From JAXMAO01 sp046350375 (GTDB lineage Bacteria > Planctomycetota > Phycisphaerae > UBA1845 > UTPLA1), in NCBI GenBank assembly GCA_046350375.1, contig JAXMAO010000007.1, forward strand, positions 124,001 through 188,000: DNA of 64,000 nucleotides, in the 5' to 3' direction. Position 1 is the stretch's first letter, and every line of letters begins with the position of its first letter. Below, piece by piece: positions 26,913 through 35,454 of this stretch. Below the pieces are notes generated by a model, which was not told the origin of the DNA, searched no databases, and worked only from the letters and a program-made list of their open reading frames with translations. A program made the translations under genes and the position numbers.

Positions 26913-28546
26913 TGTTGATACAACCTGGTGCTGCTCGCGACGCCGCGAGCGTCGCCCGCCCGCTCGTCGACTGGCGCCAGCGACTGCGCCACGACGGACC
27001 TGCGTCGATCGTCGTGTTCCTGCTGGCGCTGCCGCTGTCGATGGGCATCGCCATTGCGTCTGGCGTCCCACCGGCCGCGGGGCTCATCAGCGCCATGATC
27101 GGCGGCATGGTGGTCGGCGCCCTGGCCGGCTCGCCATTGCAGGTCAGCGGGCCGGCGGCCGGGCTGACCGTCATGGTCTTCGAAATCGTGCAGCGCGAAG
27201 GGCTGCCGGTGCTCGGCGCCGTCGTGCTGGTGGCCGGGCTTCTGCAATGCACGGCCGGCGCGCTGCGGCTCGGACAGTGGTTTCGCGCCGTTTCCCCCGC
27301 GGTCATCCGCGCGCTGCTGACCGGAATCGGCATCCTCATCGTCGCCAGCCAGTTTCACGTCATGGTCGACGATGCACCGCACGGCGGCGGGCTGTCCAAT
27401 CTGCTCAGCCTGCCGGGCGCCATCTACAAGGGCGTCTTTCCGCTCGACAATTCGGTGCATCATCACGCCGCGCGGATTGGATTGCTGACGATGCTCATCA
27501 CGGCGCTGTGGCGGCCGCTCATGCCTGCCCGGCTCCGCGCAGTTCCCGCGCCGCTGGCCGCGATTACCGTGGCCACGCTGCTGACGATCGTCGCGGACTT
27601 GCCGATCAACCGCGTGGCGCTGCCCGAGAAGTTCTCGCAGGCCATCAGCCTGATCTCGCCCGGCAGCCTGGCGCGGCTGCTCGACGGACGCATCCTGCTC
27701 GCCGGCATCGCCATGGCGTTTGTCGCCAGCGCCGAGACGCTGCTGTGCGCGACGGCGGTCGATCGACTGCACGCCGGGCCGCGGACGCGCTATGACCGCG
27801 AGATGATCGCCCAGGGAGTGGGCAACACGCTGTGCGGCCTGCTCGGGGCGCTGCCCGTCACCGGGGTGATCGTCCGCAGCGCCGCCAACGTCGAGGCCGG
27901 CGCCCGCTCTCGCGGGTCAGCCATCCTGCACGGCGCATGGATGGCGATCGCCGTCTTCGGGCTGTCCGGGCTGCTGCGGCTCGTGCCGACGGCCGGGCTG
28001 GCGGCGATTCTCGTTTACACCGGGTTCAAGCTGATCGACCTGCGCGCCATCCGCGAACTGGCGCGGTTCGGCCGCAGCGAGGCGGCCATCTACACCATCA
28101 CCGTGATCGTCATCGTGACGGTCGATCTGCTCACCGGCGTTCTGGTCGGCGTCGGCCTGGCGGCCGCCAAGCTGCTCTACACGCTGACGCACCTGAACGC
28201 GTCGGTCTCGTCGGCCGCGGGCACGTCGCGCACCGACCTGACGATCAGCGGCGCGGCCACGTTCCTGGGTCTGCCGCGGCTCGCGGCGCAGCTCGAACGC
28301 GTGCCCGCCAGCCACGAGCTGCACGTCCACGTAGACCGGCTGCGATACATCGACCATGCCTGCCTCGACCTCCTGATGAACTGGGAGAAGCAGCACGCAT
28401 CGACCGGCGGACGGCTGGTGCTCGACTGGGAGAACCTGACGGCGCGCGTCGAACCGGCGTACGCCGACCGCGGACCGCAGCCGGCCCGGCCGCCGCCCGA
28501 GCCGGGCCCTAGGCCCGTCGAAATGTCCGCCGGTCGCGGTCCTTGA
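26912..28546 (+). CDS. SulP family anion transporter with C-terminal STAS-like domain
   Basis: A 544-residue inner-membrane transporter of the SulP (SLC26-like) family. It has 10-14 hydrophobic segments, beginning ASIVVFLLALPLSMGIAIASG and GLISAMIGGMVVGALAGSPLQ, the family's paired half-helices, with QVSGPAAGLTVMV. The C-terminal 100 residues look like a STAS domain (ELHVHVDRLRYIDHACLDLLMNWEKQ). Start and stop overlap with carbonic anhydrase as TGATG. Bicarbonate is a likely substrate by context (BicA-type transporters belong to this family), but sulfate or another anion cannot be excluded. The 3' end overlaps the convergent asparaginase-domain gene by 38 nt. Confidence 0.9.
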   Translation: MLIQPGAARDAASVARPLVDWRQRLRHDGPASIVVFLLALPLSMGIAIASGVPPAAGLISAMIGGMVVGALAGSPLQVSGPAAGLTVMVFEIVQREGLPVLGAVVLVAGLLQCTAGALRLGQWFRAVSPAVIRALLTGIGILIVASQFHVMVDDAPHGGGLSNLLSLPGAIYKGVFPLDNSVHHHAARIGLLTMLITALWRPLMPARLRAVPAPLAAITVATLLTIVADLPINRVALPEKFSQAISLISPGSLARLLDGRILLAGIAMAFVASAETLLCATAVDRLHAGPRTRYDREMIAQGVGNTLCGLLGALPVTGVIVRSAANVEAGARSRGSAILHGAWMAIAVFGLSGLLRLVPTAGLAAILVYTGFKLIDLRAIRELARFGRSEAAIYTITVIVIVTVDLLTGVLVGVGLAAAKLLYTLTHLNASVSSAAGTSRTDLTISGAATFLGLPRLAAQLERVPASHELHVHVDRLRYIDHACLDLLMNWEKQHASTGGRLVLDWENLTARVEPAYADRGPQPARPPPEPGPRPVEMSAGRGP

Positions 28547-29012
28547 CGACGCCCGGAAAGCGCAGCGCCTGGTTGTGCAGCACGCACCAGACGCCCGGCG
28601 GCAGCAGCCGGCACGCCAGCAGCGCTTCGGTCAGGTTCTGGAACGCGTCGGTGTCGCGGAACTCGAACGGGCGCATCGCGCCCGTCAGCACTACCGGCCT
28701 GCCCGGCGCGGTCAGCCGCGCGCACAGGTACTCGCCCGTGACCGCCAGCGTGTCGGTGCCGTGCACGATCACCACGGCGTCGGCCTCGGCCAGGGCGCGC
28801 TCGACGGCCGACAGGATCACCTGCCGGTCGGAGTCGGTGAGCTCGAGCGAGTCCTTCGACATGACCGGCTGGTGGACGTAGTGAAGGTCGGGCAGGCGCA
28901 TGCAGCTCAGCACGTCCTGCAATACCGAGCGGACATTGCGCAGCGAGCCGTCCGTCTCGTCGTAGGTCTTCTCGATCGTCCCGCCGGTGGTGAGGATGGC
29001 AACGCGAAACAT
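28509..29012 (-). CDS. Asparaginase N-terminal-domain protein, short form
   Basis: Resembles the N-terminal catalytic domain of type I/II L-asparaginase: TTGGTIEKTYDETDGS carries the first catalytic Thr and the flexible-loop Tyr, and VIVHGTDTLAVTGEYL the second catalytic Thr-Asp pair. PVVLTGAMRPFEFRDTDAFQN matches the conserved following motif. At 167 residues it lacks the roughly 130-residue C-terminal domain that completes the active site and dimer in canonical enzymes. The stop is clean and no continuation was seen in other frames, so it may be a natural short family and not a truncation. Activity is uncertain. Confidence 0.85.
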   Translation of the reverse strand: MFRVAILTTGGTIEKTYDETDGSLRNVRSVLQDVLSCMRLPDLHYVHQPVMSKDSLELTDSDRQVILSAVERALAEADAVVIVHGTDTLAVTGEYLCARLTAPGRPVVLTGAMRPFEFRDTDAFQNLTEALLACRLLPPGVWCVLHNQALRFPGVVKDRDRRTFRRA

Positions 29013-29105
29013 GCCGGCAGTAGACGCGGAAATTGCAAAAAGTCAAAACCGCGCCGGCCGGGCGGCTGGAATCGGCCAGCGCCCTGCCGCGCCGCGGGTC
29101 GCGCG

Positions 29106-30314
29106 TCAGCGCAGGCCGTGGTGAATGGCCGACTCGATCGCCGCGGCAAAGCGGTCGACCTCTTCGGGCGTGGTGTAGACATTCGGCGTGATGCGAATTC
29201 CGTGGATGCGCGGGTGGTCGATCCACGACACCAGGATGCGGTGTCGCCGCCACAGCCAGTCACGCAGCCGGCGCGAGTCGATCCCCTTGACCGCCATCGC
29301 CGCGAATCCGGCCGACAGGTCCGGCGACAGGCTGGTTCGCAGCAGCACGCGTTCGTGATTGGCCAGGCGCGTCGCCCAGCGGTCGCGCAGGGCGCGAAGC
29401 CGCGCCAGTTTCCGCCGCGGTCCGATCCGCCGCTGGAAGTCGATCGCCGCGCCGATCGCCAGCCGCGGCGCGACGGCGTGCGTGCCGAATTCCTCGAACT
29501 TGCGGATGTCGCCGTCCTGCTGTCGCGACGCGGCCAGCAGCGGCCAGACTCCGCGGAGGCGCGTCCGCCGCACGCACAGCAGCCCGGTGCCGAACGGCGC
29601 GCCGAGCCACTTGTGCAGGCTCGCGCCGTAGTAGTCGCAGCCCAGGTCGCCGCGCCGGTCGGGCAGATGCGCGAAACCGTGTGCCCCGTCGACCAGGCAG
29701 ACGATGCCGCGCCGCCGCGCGAAGTCGACGATCCGCCGCACGGGGTAGACCTGCCCGGTCATGTGGGCGACGTGGCTGACGAGCATGACGCGCGTCCGCG
29801 CCGTGACGGCGTTGGCGAACACGGCGAACAGCTCGTCGGCCGAGCGCGCCGGGGCCGGTGCGGGCACGGCTCGCAGCCGCACGCCGTCGCGCCGCACGCG
29901 CTGGCGGATGGTCGTGAGCATGCGGACGTAGTCCTGGTCGGTGGTCAGGATCTCGTCGCCCGCCCGCAGCGGCAGGCCGAGCAGCAGAATCTGCATCGAC
30001 TCACTGGCGTTGCGGGTGATCGCCAGCTCGCCGGGCTGACAGCCGAACATCGCGGCCAGCTGGGCGCGGACGCGCTCGACGCGCGGCACCAGCTCTTCCC
30101 ACATCGTCCACACCGGCGCGCGGTTGGACTGTTGCCAGAAGCGGTTCATCGCCGCCAGCACCGGGCGCGCCGTCGGGCAGACGCCGCCGTTGTTGAGATT
30201 GATTACGCCGCGCGGCAGGTCGTACTGCCGGCGAATGGCCCGCCAGAGCGCCGCGCCGCGCTCGGTCATCCGGCGGGCGGCGCTCGACGACGCTGGGCGC
30301 GGCACGGTTGCCAT
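29106..30314 (-). CDS. Class V aminotransferase-fold PLP enzyme (isopenicillin N epimerase-like)
   Basis: A 402-residue fold-type I PLP enzyme. The ATG at 30314 is chosen because the family begins soon after (YDLPRGVINLNNGGVCPT); a longer frame overlaps the divergent TlpA-like gene. The PLP-binding Asp lies in GIVCLVDGAHGFAHLP, and the Schiff-base Lys in DYYGASLHKWLGAPFGTGLL. It also has TRNASESMQILLLG and a typical C-terminal TPNVYTTPEEVDRF. The closest relatives by motif are isopenicillin N epimerase-like and cysteine desulfurase-like proteins; the conserved desulfurase cysteine loop is not apparent. The substrate is unknown. The start is 49 nt from the divergent selenoprotein gene. Confidence 0.88.
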   Translation of the reverse strand: MATVPRPASSSAARRMTERGAALWRAIRRQYDLPRGVINLNNGGVCPTARPVLAAMNRFWQQSNRAPVWTMWEELVPRVERVRAQLAAMFGCQPGELAITRNASESMQILLLGLPLRAGDEILTTDQDYVRMLTTIRQRVRRDGVRLRAVPAPAPARSADELFAVFANAVTARTRVMLVSHVAHMTGQVYPVRRIVDFARRRGIVCLVDGAHGFAHLPDRRGDLGCDYYGASLHKWLGAPFGTGLLCVRRTRLRGVWPLLAASRQQDGDIRKFEEFGTHAVAPRLAIGAAIDFQRRIGPRRKLARLRALRDRWATRLANHERVLLRTSLSPDLSAGFAAMAVKGIDSRRLRDWLWRRHRILVSWIDHPRIHGIRITPNVYTTPEEVDRFAAAIESAIHHGLR

Positions 30315-30363
30315 GATGGGTGGAGGGTTATAGCCTATGCGGCGGCTCATGGGAGGATCGGTC

Positions 30364-30876
30364 ATGACGGCACGATGGCTGGCCGCGGGCGCGCTGCTTT
30401 CTCTGGCGGCCGGATGCTCGGCGCCGAGCAGGGAAGTGGACATCACCGGGCGCTGGCTCGGCAAGCCGGCGGCCGACTTCACCCTCTCCGATCTTGACGG
30501 GCAGTCGGTCACGCTTTCGGCGCTGCGCGGCAAAGTGGTGCTGCTGTCGTTCTGGGCGGTCTACTGACCGCCATGCCGTGCGGAGGCTCCGCACCTCAGC
30601 GCGCTTCAGAAGCAGTACGGCGAACGCGGGCTGGTGGTTCTGGCCGTGAATGGCCGCGACGAGCCGGCCGCGAAGGTGCGAAAGTTCGTTCGCGAGAAGA
30701 ACCTGACCCACCGTGTGCTGCTGACGGGACAGTCGGTCGCGAAAGAGACCTACGGCAACCGCAACATTCCCGAGACGTTCCTGATCGACCGCAGCGGCAA
30801 GGTCGTCTGGGGACACCTCGGCTTTGAGAAAACCGACGCGGCGCTGCTCGCCCGCGAGATCGAAAAGGCGCTGTAG
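30364..30876 (+). CDS. TlpA/ResA-like thioredoxin-fold lipoprotein with in-frame UGA (UxxC selenoprotein)
   Basis: A 170-residue membrane-anchored thiol-disulfide protein. The ATG at 30364 follows GGGAGG and gives a lipoprotein signal with lipobox SLAAGC. Domain motifs are PAADFTLSDLDGQSVTLSAL and GKVVLLSFWAVY, then UGA (30565-30567) at residue 68, then PPCRAEAPHLSALQKQYG and NIPETFLIDRSGKVVWGHLG with the cis-Pro. The UGA replaces the first cysteine of W-x-x-C-x-x-C exactly, giving U-P-P-C, and the frame is unbroken on both sides. A 7-bp hairpin follows the UGA. Read with a normal code it would appear as a truncated lipoprotein plus an orphan C-terminal fragment. A sequencing error (TGC to TGA) or nonsense mutation is the alternative. 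Confidence 0.86.
30578..30594 (+). promoter_or_regulatory. Candidate bacterial SECIS hairpin of the TlpA-like gene
   Basis: GUGCGGA-GGC-UCCGCAC forms a perfect 7-bp stem (or 6 bp with an AGGCU loop) beginning 10 nt after the UGA, with the first loop G at +18. As I recall, that is the same spacing as in E. coli fdhF. The position inside the coding region and the leading loop G are what a SelB-recognised element needs. Confidence 0.72.
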
Positions 30877-30889
30877 CGCGGCGATGTTC

Positions 30890-30985
30890 GGCCTCGCATC
30901 GCGTCCGACCGGTCGTTCCCGTAAGGGCAAAGCTCCTTCTTTCGGGCAGGGCAAAGCTCCAGCTTTGCCATGTGGCAGCGACACG
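30890..30985. repeat. Interspersed palindromic repeat, copy 2
   Basis: This contains the hairpin GGCAAAGCT-CC-AGCTTTGCC at 30949-30968 plus a second GGGCAAAGCTCC half-copy at 30924, and matches the region around 6202-6283 in reverse orientation. It begins about 14 nt after the stop of the TlpA-like gene, on the same side and in the same orientation relative to the gene as copy 1 relative to the SelW-like gene. Confidence 0.75.
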
Positions 30986-31033
30986 GCGACGCCTGGCCGT
31001 ACTCCGACCCGAGAAATCGAGCGTGACGATGCA

Positions 31034-31270
31034 CTAGCCGCGCCGCCGACGCCGACTCGTTCCGTTGCGCTTCAGTTCCAATCCGGCGATGTGCAGCAGC
31101 GGCACCAGGTCGAAATGATCGGACGCCGGCTGGGCGATGAAGAGTTCCGACTTCATCACCACGACCAGCTCGGGATGCAATACGTCATGGGTTGCGCCGC
31201 TGCTGGCGCGAATTCGAAATGGACGGAACGGCTCGCGCGAAAGCAGTTCGCCAATCGCGTGCGCGAGCAT
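31034..31270 (-). CDS. Conserved small hypothetical protein of a planctomycete-type family
   Basis: A 78-residue protein: REPFRPFRIRASSGATHDVL, HPELVVVMKSELFIAQP and DHFDLVPLLHIAGLELKRNG. Its order of RPFxI, D/HPEL and the late I-x-x-L motif resembles short proteins common in planctomycete genomes (from memory), with no assigned function. The ATG at 31270 has GGAGCGG upstream. It sits after atpD on the same strand, at the place where atpC would be expected, but shows no resemblance to the epsilon subunit. Confidence 0.65.
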   Translation of the reverse strand: MLAHAIGELLSREPFRPFRIRASSGATHDVLHPELVVVMKSELFIAQPASDHFDLVPLLHIAGLELKRNGTSRRRRRG

Positions 31271-31334
31271 GCTCCGATTATCGCCGCTCCCGCCGGCGCA
31301 TTCAATTGCCGGCAGAGCGGAGCAGGTCGGCCCG

Positions 31335-32795
31335 CTACTGCTGAAGCTTCTTGGCCTTCTCGGCCGCCTCTTCGACCGCGCCGACGTACATGAAGGCCTG
31401 CTCGGGCAGATGATCCCACTTGCCGTCGCAGATTTCCTCGAAGCTGCGGATGGTGTCAGCCAGCTGCGTGTAGTTGCCCGGGAAGCCGGTGAACACCTCG
31501 GCCACGTAGAACGGCTGGCTGAGGAACCGCTCGATCTTCCGGGCGCGGGCGACGATGAGCTTGTCCTCCTCGCTCAGTTCCTCGACGCCCAGAATGGCGA
31601 TGATGTCCTGCAGGTCGCGATAGCGCTGCAGAATCTGCTGGACGCGCTTGGCGCAGGTGTAGTGCCGGTCGCCGATGTAATTCGCATCCAGAATGCGGCT
31701 GCTCGACGCCAGCGGGTCGATGGCCGGGTAGATGCCCTTCTCGGAAATGCTGCGCGCCAGCACGATGAACGAGTCGAGGTGGGTGAACGCGGTGGCGGGC
31801 GCGGGGTCGGTCAGGTCGTCGGCCGGCACGTAAACCGCCTGCACCGATGTGACCGCGCCCTTGCGGGTCGAGGTGATCCGCTCCTGAAGCTCGCCCATTT
31901 CGGTGCCGAGCGTCGGCTGGTAGCCCACGGCGCTGGGCATGCGCCCCAGCAAAGCCGACACCTCGGAGCCGGCCTGGCTGAAGCGGAAAATGTTGTCGAT
32001 GAAGAGCATCGTGTCGGCGCCCGACTCATCGCGGAAATACTCTGCCATCGTCAGCGCGGAGAGCGCCGCGCGCAACCGCGCGCCGGGCGGCTCGTTCATC
32101 TGCCCGAAGACCATGGCGGTGTGCTCGATGACCTTCTTCACCTTGCCCGCCGTGTCCTTGAAGGTGGCGTGCTGCATTTCGAGCCACAGGTCGTTCCCCT
32201 CGCGGGTGCGCTCGCCCACGCCGGCGAACACCGAGTAGCCCGAGTGCTCGCGGGCGATGCGGGCAATCATCTCCTGGATGATGACCGTCTTGCCCAGCCC
32301 GGCGCCGCCGAACAGCCCGGTCTTGCCGCCGCGAACGAACGGCGCCAGCAGGTCGATCACCTTGATGCCCGTCACCAGTGGCTCGGTCTTCGGAACCAGG
32401 TCCTGCATCTCGGGCGGAGCGCGGTGAATCGGCCGGCTCTGCTTGGCGGCCACGCTTCCACCGCCGTCGATCGCCTCGCCGACCAGGTTGAAGACGCGCC
32501 CGAGCGTCTCCTGCCCCACCGGCACCGAGACCGGCCGGCCGACATCTTCGATCGCCATGCCGCGCATCAGCCCGTCGGTCGAGTCGAGCGCGACGGCGCG
32601 AATGCGTCCGCCGCCGAGCTGTGCCGCGACCTCGCACCACAGCGTTTCGTCCTGCTTGCTTTCGCCCACGCCGCGCGGCACCGCGACGCGCAGCGCGTTG
32701 TAGAGCTGCGGCAGATGCCCCTCCGGAAATTCGGCGTCGAGCGTGGAGCCGATGACCTGCGTGATCCGCCCGACGTTTTTCTCTGGTCCGCTCAT
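31335..32795 (-). CDS. atpD: F1Fo ATP synthase beta subunit
   Basis: Catalytic subunit of F1. From the ATG at 32795 (MSGPEKNVGRITQVIGSTLD) it is 486 aa. The Walker A is FGGAGLGKTVIIQEMI, followed by the catalytic-site motif VGERTREGNDLWLEMQ with its Glu/Arg pair. DTMLFIDNIFRFSQAGSEVS carries the Walker B region, and the DELSEED equivalent is LGVEELSEEDKLIV. It is the last recognisable ATP synthase gene in the operon, 39 nt after atpG; no epsilon gene follows. Confidence 0.97.
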   Translation of the reverse strand: MSGPEKNVGRITQVIGSTLDAEFPEGHLPQLYNALRVAVPRGVGESKQDETLWCEVAAQLGGGRIRAVALDSTDGLMRGMAIEDVGRPVSVPVGQETLGRVFNLVGEAIDGGGSVAAKQSRPIHRAPPEMQDLVPKTEPLVTGIKVIDLLAPFVRGGKTGLFGGAGLGKTVIIQEMIARIAREHSGYSVFAGVGERTREGNDLWLEMQHATFKDTAGKVKKVIEHTAMVFGQMNEPPGARLRAALSALTMAEYFRDESGADTMLFIDNIFRFSQAGSEVSALLGRMPSAVGYQPTLGTEMGELQERITSTRKGAVTSVQAVYVPADDLTDPAPATAFTHLDSFIVLARSISEKGIYPAIDPLASSSRILDANYIGDRHYTCAKRVQQILQRYRDLQDIIAILGVEELSEEDKLIVARARKIERFLSQPFYVAEVFTGFPGNYTQLADTIRSFEEICDGKWDHLPEQAFMYVGAVEEAAEKAKKLQQ

Positions 32796-32834
32796 GAGAT
32801 TGTCACCTGCCGCTCGCACGGCCAACCTGGATCG

Positions 32835-33710
32835 TTACTTCAGACTCTCCGCGCCGCCGACGATGTCGAGCAGCTCAAGCGTGATCTGCGTCTGCCGGGC
32901 GCGGTTGTACGAACGCGTCAGCGTCTTGATCATTTCCTCGGCCGCCTCGGTGGCCGATTTCATCGCCACCATGCGGGCCACCTGCTCGCTCACGGCCGCG
33001 TCGGTGAAGCGCTGGAACAGCCGCACCTTGATCGACTGCGGCAGCAGCCTCGCCAGCAGCACGTCCGGCGCGGGGGAGAAATCGTACTGCCGCGTCCGCT
33101 GAACGCCGCGGGCGCTTTCGACCGCCGCGCCCGGCTTCGAGAGCGGCAGCAACGGCACCACCTCGGCCACCTGCTTGCCGGCCGAGACGAACCGCATGGA
33201 CGCGATGTGGACCGAGCGCAGCCGCCCGGCGCGGTAGTCGTTCATCAGCGCCCGCGCCAGCTGCTCGACCCGCTCGAACTTCGGGCGGTCGTCGATGTCG
33301 GTGATCCGCTCGCGCATCTCGCGCCCGAGAAACCTGAAATAGCTGATGCCCTTCTTGCCCACCACGTGCACGTGGGTCGGCCGATCGGCGACGCGCTCGA
33401 GGTGCTCGTTGGCCGCCGCCAGCACCGAGGTGTTGTAGCCGCCGCACAGTCCGCGGTTGGAGGTGATGACCACCACGGCGTCGGCCGGCGCCTGCGGATT
33501 GTCGCGCAGCAGCGGATCGTCGACCGCCGTGGCGGACGCGGACAGCTCTTCCACCATTTCCGACAGCTTGCGCGTGTAAGGCTTGGTGGCCATGGCCCGG
33601 TTGAAGGCCGCGCGGAACCGCGCCGTGGCGATGAGCTGCATGGTCCGCGTGATCTTGCGGATGTTCGTCACCGCCTTGCGGCGCTTGTGGATTTGTCGGG
33701 CCTTTGCCAT
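32835..33710 (-). CDS. atpG: F1Fo ATP synthase gamma subunit
   Basis: Central rotor shaft of F1, 291 aa. The N-terminal helix is MAKARQIHKRRKAVTNIRKI followed by TRTMQLIATARFR, matching the family's ITKAMxMVAxAKxR region. The mid motif ITSNRGLCGGYNTSV is the GLCG core, and the C-terminal helix includes MVAMKSATEAAEEMI and LTRSYNRARQTQITLELLDI. Complete. It lies between atpA and atpD in normal order. Confidence 0.97.
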   Translation of the reverse strand: MAKARQIHKRRKAVTNIRKITRTMQLIATARFRAAFNRAMATKPYTRKLSEMVEELSASATAVDDPLLRDNPQAPADAVVVITSNRGLCGGYNTSVLAAANEHLERVADRPTHVHVVGKKGISYFRFLGREMRERITDIDDRPKFERVEQLARALMNDYRAGRLRSVHIASMRFVSAGKQVAEVVPLLPLSKPGAAVESARGVQRTRQYDFSPAPDVLLARLLPQSIKVRLFQRFTDAAVSEQVARMVAMKSATEAAEEMIKTLTRSYNRARQTQITLELLDIVGGAESLK

Positions 33711-33731
33711 GCCGGGTCCGCCGCGTGGGGC

Positions 33732-35390
33732 CTATTTCGCCAGTCGCTTCTTGAGCTGCGCCATCAGATCGGCGACGCGCTTTTCAAGCTCGGCCGTCAG
33801 CTCGCGCCGCTCGGTCAGTTCCTTCATGATCTCCGGATGCTCGTCGTGGAAGAACCGCAGGATCATCGCCTCGGCCTCGCCGACGCGCGCCAGCGGCACC
33901 TCGTCGAGGTAGCCGCGCGTGCCGGCGAAGATCGACAGCACCTGGTCGATCACCGGGTAGGGCTTGTACTGCCCCTGCTTCAGCAGCTCGACCATGCGCG
34001 CCCCGCGGTCGAGCTGCCGCTGCGTGGCGGCATCGAGATCGGTGCCGAGCTGGGCGAACGCCTCGAGCTCGCGGTAGGCCGCCAGGTCGAGCCGCAGCGA
34101 GCCGGCCACCTTTTTCATCGCCTTGACCTGGGCCGCCCCGCCGACGCGCGAGACGGAGATGCCGACGTTGATTGCCGGGCGCACGCCGGCGAAGAACAGG
34201 TCGGGCTCCAGGTAAATCTGCCCGTCGGTAATCGAAATGACGTTGGTCGGAATGTACGCCGAGACCTCGCCTTCCAGCGTCTCGATGATCGGCAGCGCCG
34301 TCAGCGAGCCGCCCGAGTTCCAGATCTTCAGCACCTGGTGCTGATCGGCCGCCGGCAGCCCCTTGAGATCGTGCTCGGCCTGCTCCTTGCCCGGCACGCC
34401 CACGTAAACCTTCCCGTTCACGCCGGCGGACGACTTCGGATCGGCCCCCTTCTTCACGATCACGTAGCGCTCGGCCAGTTTGCACGACCGCTCGAGCAGG
34501 CGGCTGTGCAAGTAGAACACGTCGCCCGGATAGGCCTCGCGCCCCGGCGGCCGGCGCAGCAGCAGCGAGAGCTGCCGATAGGCCGCCGCCTGCTTGCTGA
34601 GGTCGTCATAGACGCACAGCGTGGCGCGGCCCTGCTCGTACATGAAGTACTCGGCCATCGCCGCGCCCGAGTAGGGCGCGATGTATTGCAGCGGCGCCGC
34701 GTCGGAGCTGCCGGCCGTGACGACGATGGTGTAGTCCATCGCGCCGTTCTGCCGCAGCACCTCGACCAGGCCGGCGACGGTCGATTCCTTCTGCCCGATG
34801 GCGACATAAACGCAGACAACGCCGGTACCCTTCTGGTTGATGATCGTGTCGAGCGCGATCGCGGTCTTGCCCGTCTTGCGGTCGCCGATGATCAGCTCGC
34901 GCTGCCCGCGGCCGATCGGAATCATCGAGTCGATCGCCTTGATGCCGGTCTGTAGCGGCTCGGTCACCGGCTGGCGCTCGGCGATGCCCGGCGCCTTGTA
35001 TTCCAGCGGCCGGCGATGGGGCGAAACGATCGCCCCCTTGCCGTCGAGCGGGCGGCCGAGCGGATCGACCACGCGCCCGATCATCGCGTCGCCCACCGGC
35101 ACCGAGAGCAGCTCGCCGGTGCAGCGGACGGTTTCGCCTTCGGAAATGCCCAGGTAGTCGCCAAGCACGACGGCGCCGACGGAGTTCTCTTCGAGGTTGA
35201 AGACCTGGCCGATCGGCCCGGACTCGAACACGATCATCTCGCTGGCGCGGGCCGCGCCCAGGCCGTAAATGCGGCAGATGCCGTCGCCGACCTCGAGCAC
35301 GCGGCCGACGTCGGACACTTCGAGCGTGTCGCGGTACTGCGCGATCTCCTGCTTGATGACCGACGCGATCTCATCGACCTGGATTCGCAT
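33732..35390 (-). CDS. atpA: F1Fo ATP synthase alpha subunit
   Basis: Regulatory nucleotide-binding subunit of F1, 552 aa from the ATG at 35390; a GTG two codons earlier is possible, but AGGGTGAG is better spaced for the ATG. The Walker A is IIGDRKTGKTAIALD, followed by QKESTVAGLVEVLR. VSRVGGAAQVKAMKKVAG near residue 370 contains the Ser-Arg motif with the arginine finger. The length is slightly above the usual ~505-510 because of extra charged residues at the C-terminus. Confidence 0.97.
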   Translation of the reverse strand: MRIQVDEIASVIKQEIAQYRDTLEVSDVGRVLEVGDGICRIYGLGAARASEMIVFESGPIGQVFNLEENSVGAVVLGDYLGISEGETVRCTGELLSVPVGDAMIGRVVDPLGRPLDGKGAIVSPHRRPLEYKAPGIAERQPVTEPLQTGIKAIDSMIPIGRGQRELIIGDRKTGKTAIALDTIINQKGTGVVCVYVAIGQKESTVAGLVEVLRQNGAMDYTIVVTAGSSDAAPLQYIAPYSGAAMAEYFMYEQGRATLCVYDDLSKQAAAYRQLSLLLRRPPGREAYPGDVFYLHSRLLERSCKLAERYVIVKKGADPKSSAGVNGKVYVGVPGKEQAEHDLKGLPAADQHQVLKIWNSGGSLTALPIIETLEGEVSAYIPTNVISITDGQIYLEPDLFFAGVRPAINVGISVSRVGGAAQVKAMKKVAGSLRLDLAAYRELEAFAQLGTDLDAATQRQLDRGARMVELLKQGQYKPYPVIDQVLSIFAGTRGYLDEVPLARVGEAEAMILRFFHDEHPEIMKELTERRELTAELEKRVADLMAQLKKRLAK

Positions 35391-35454
35391 GTTCACTCAC
35401 CCTGTCTGTTCAACTTATCCCGCCGGCGACCGCGGCCGCCGACGCGCCCGGGGC

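Noticed and set aside
30337..30567. Reading the TlpA-like gene as a truncated 76-residue lipoprotein
   Set aside because: Downstream thioredoxin-fold sequence continues in the same frame and the UGA sits exactly on the redox cysteine, with a SECIS-like hairpin after it.
31137..34955. 1272-codon open frame antisense to the ATP synthase operon
   Set aside because: G+C-rich DNA often leaves long antisense frames. The sense strand encodes clear atpD, atpG and atpA, and the antisense translation is low-complexity Arg/Ala/Gly/His-rich.
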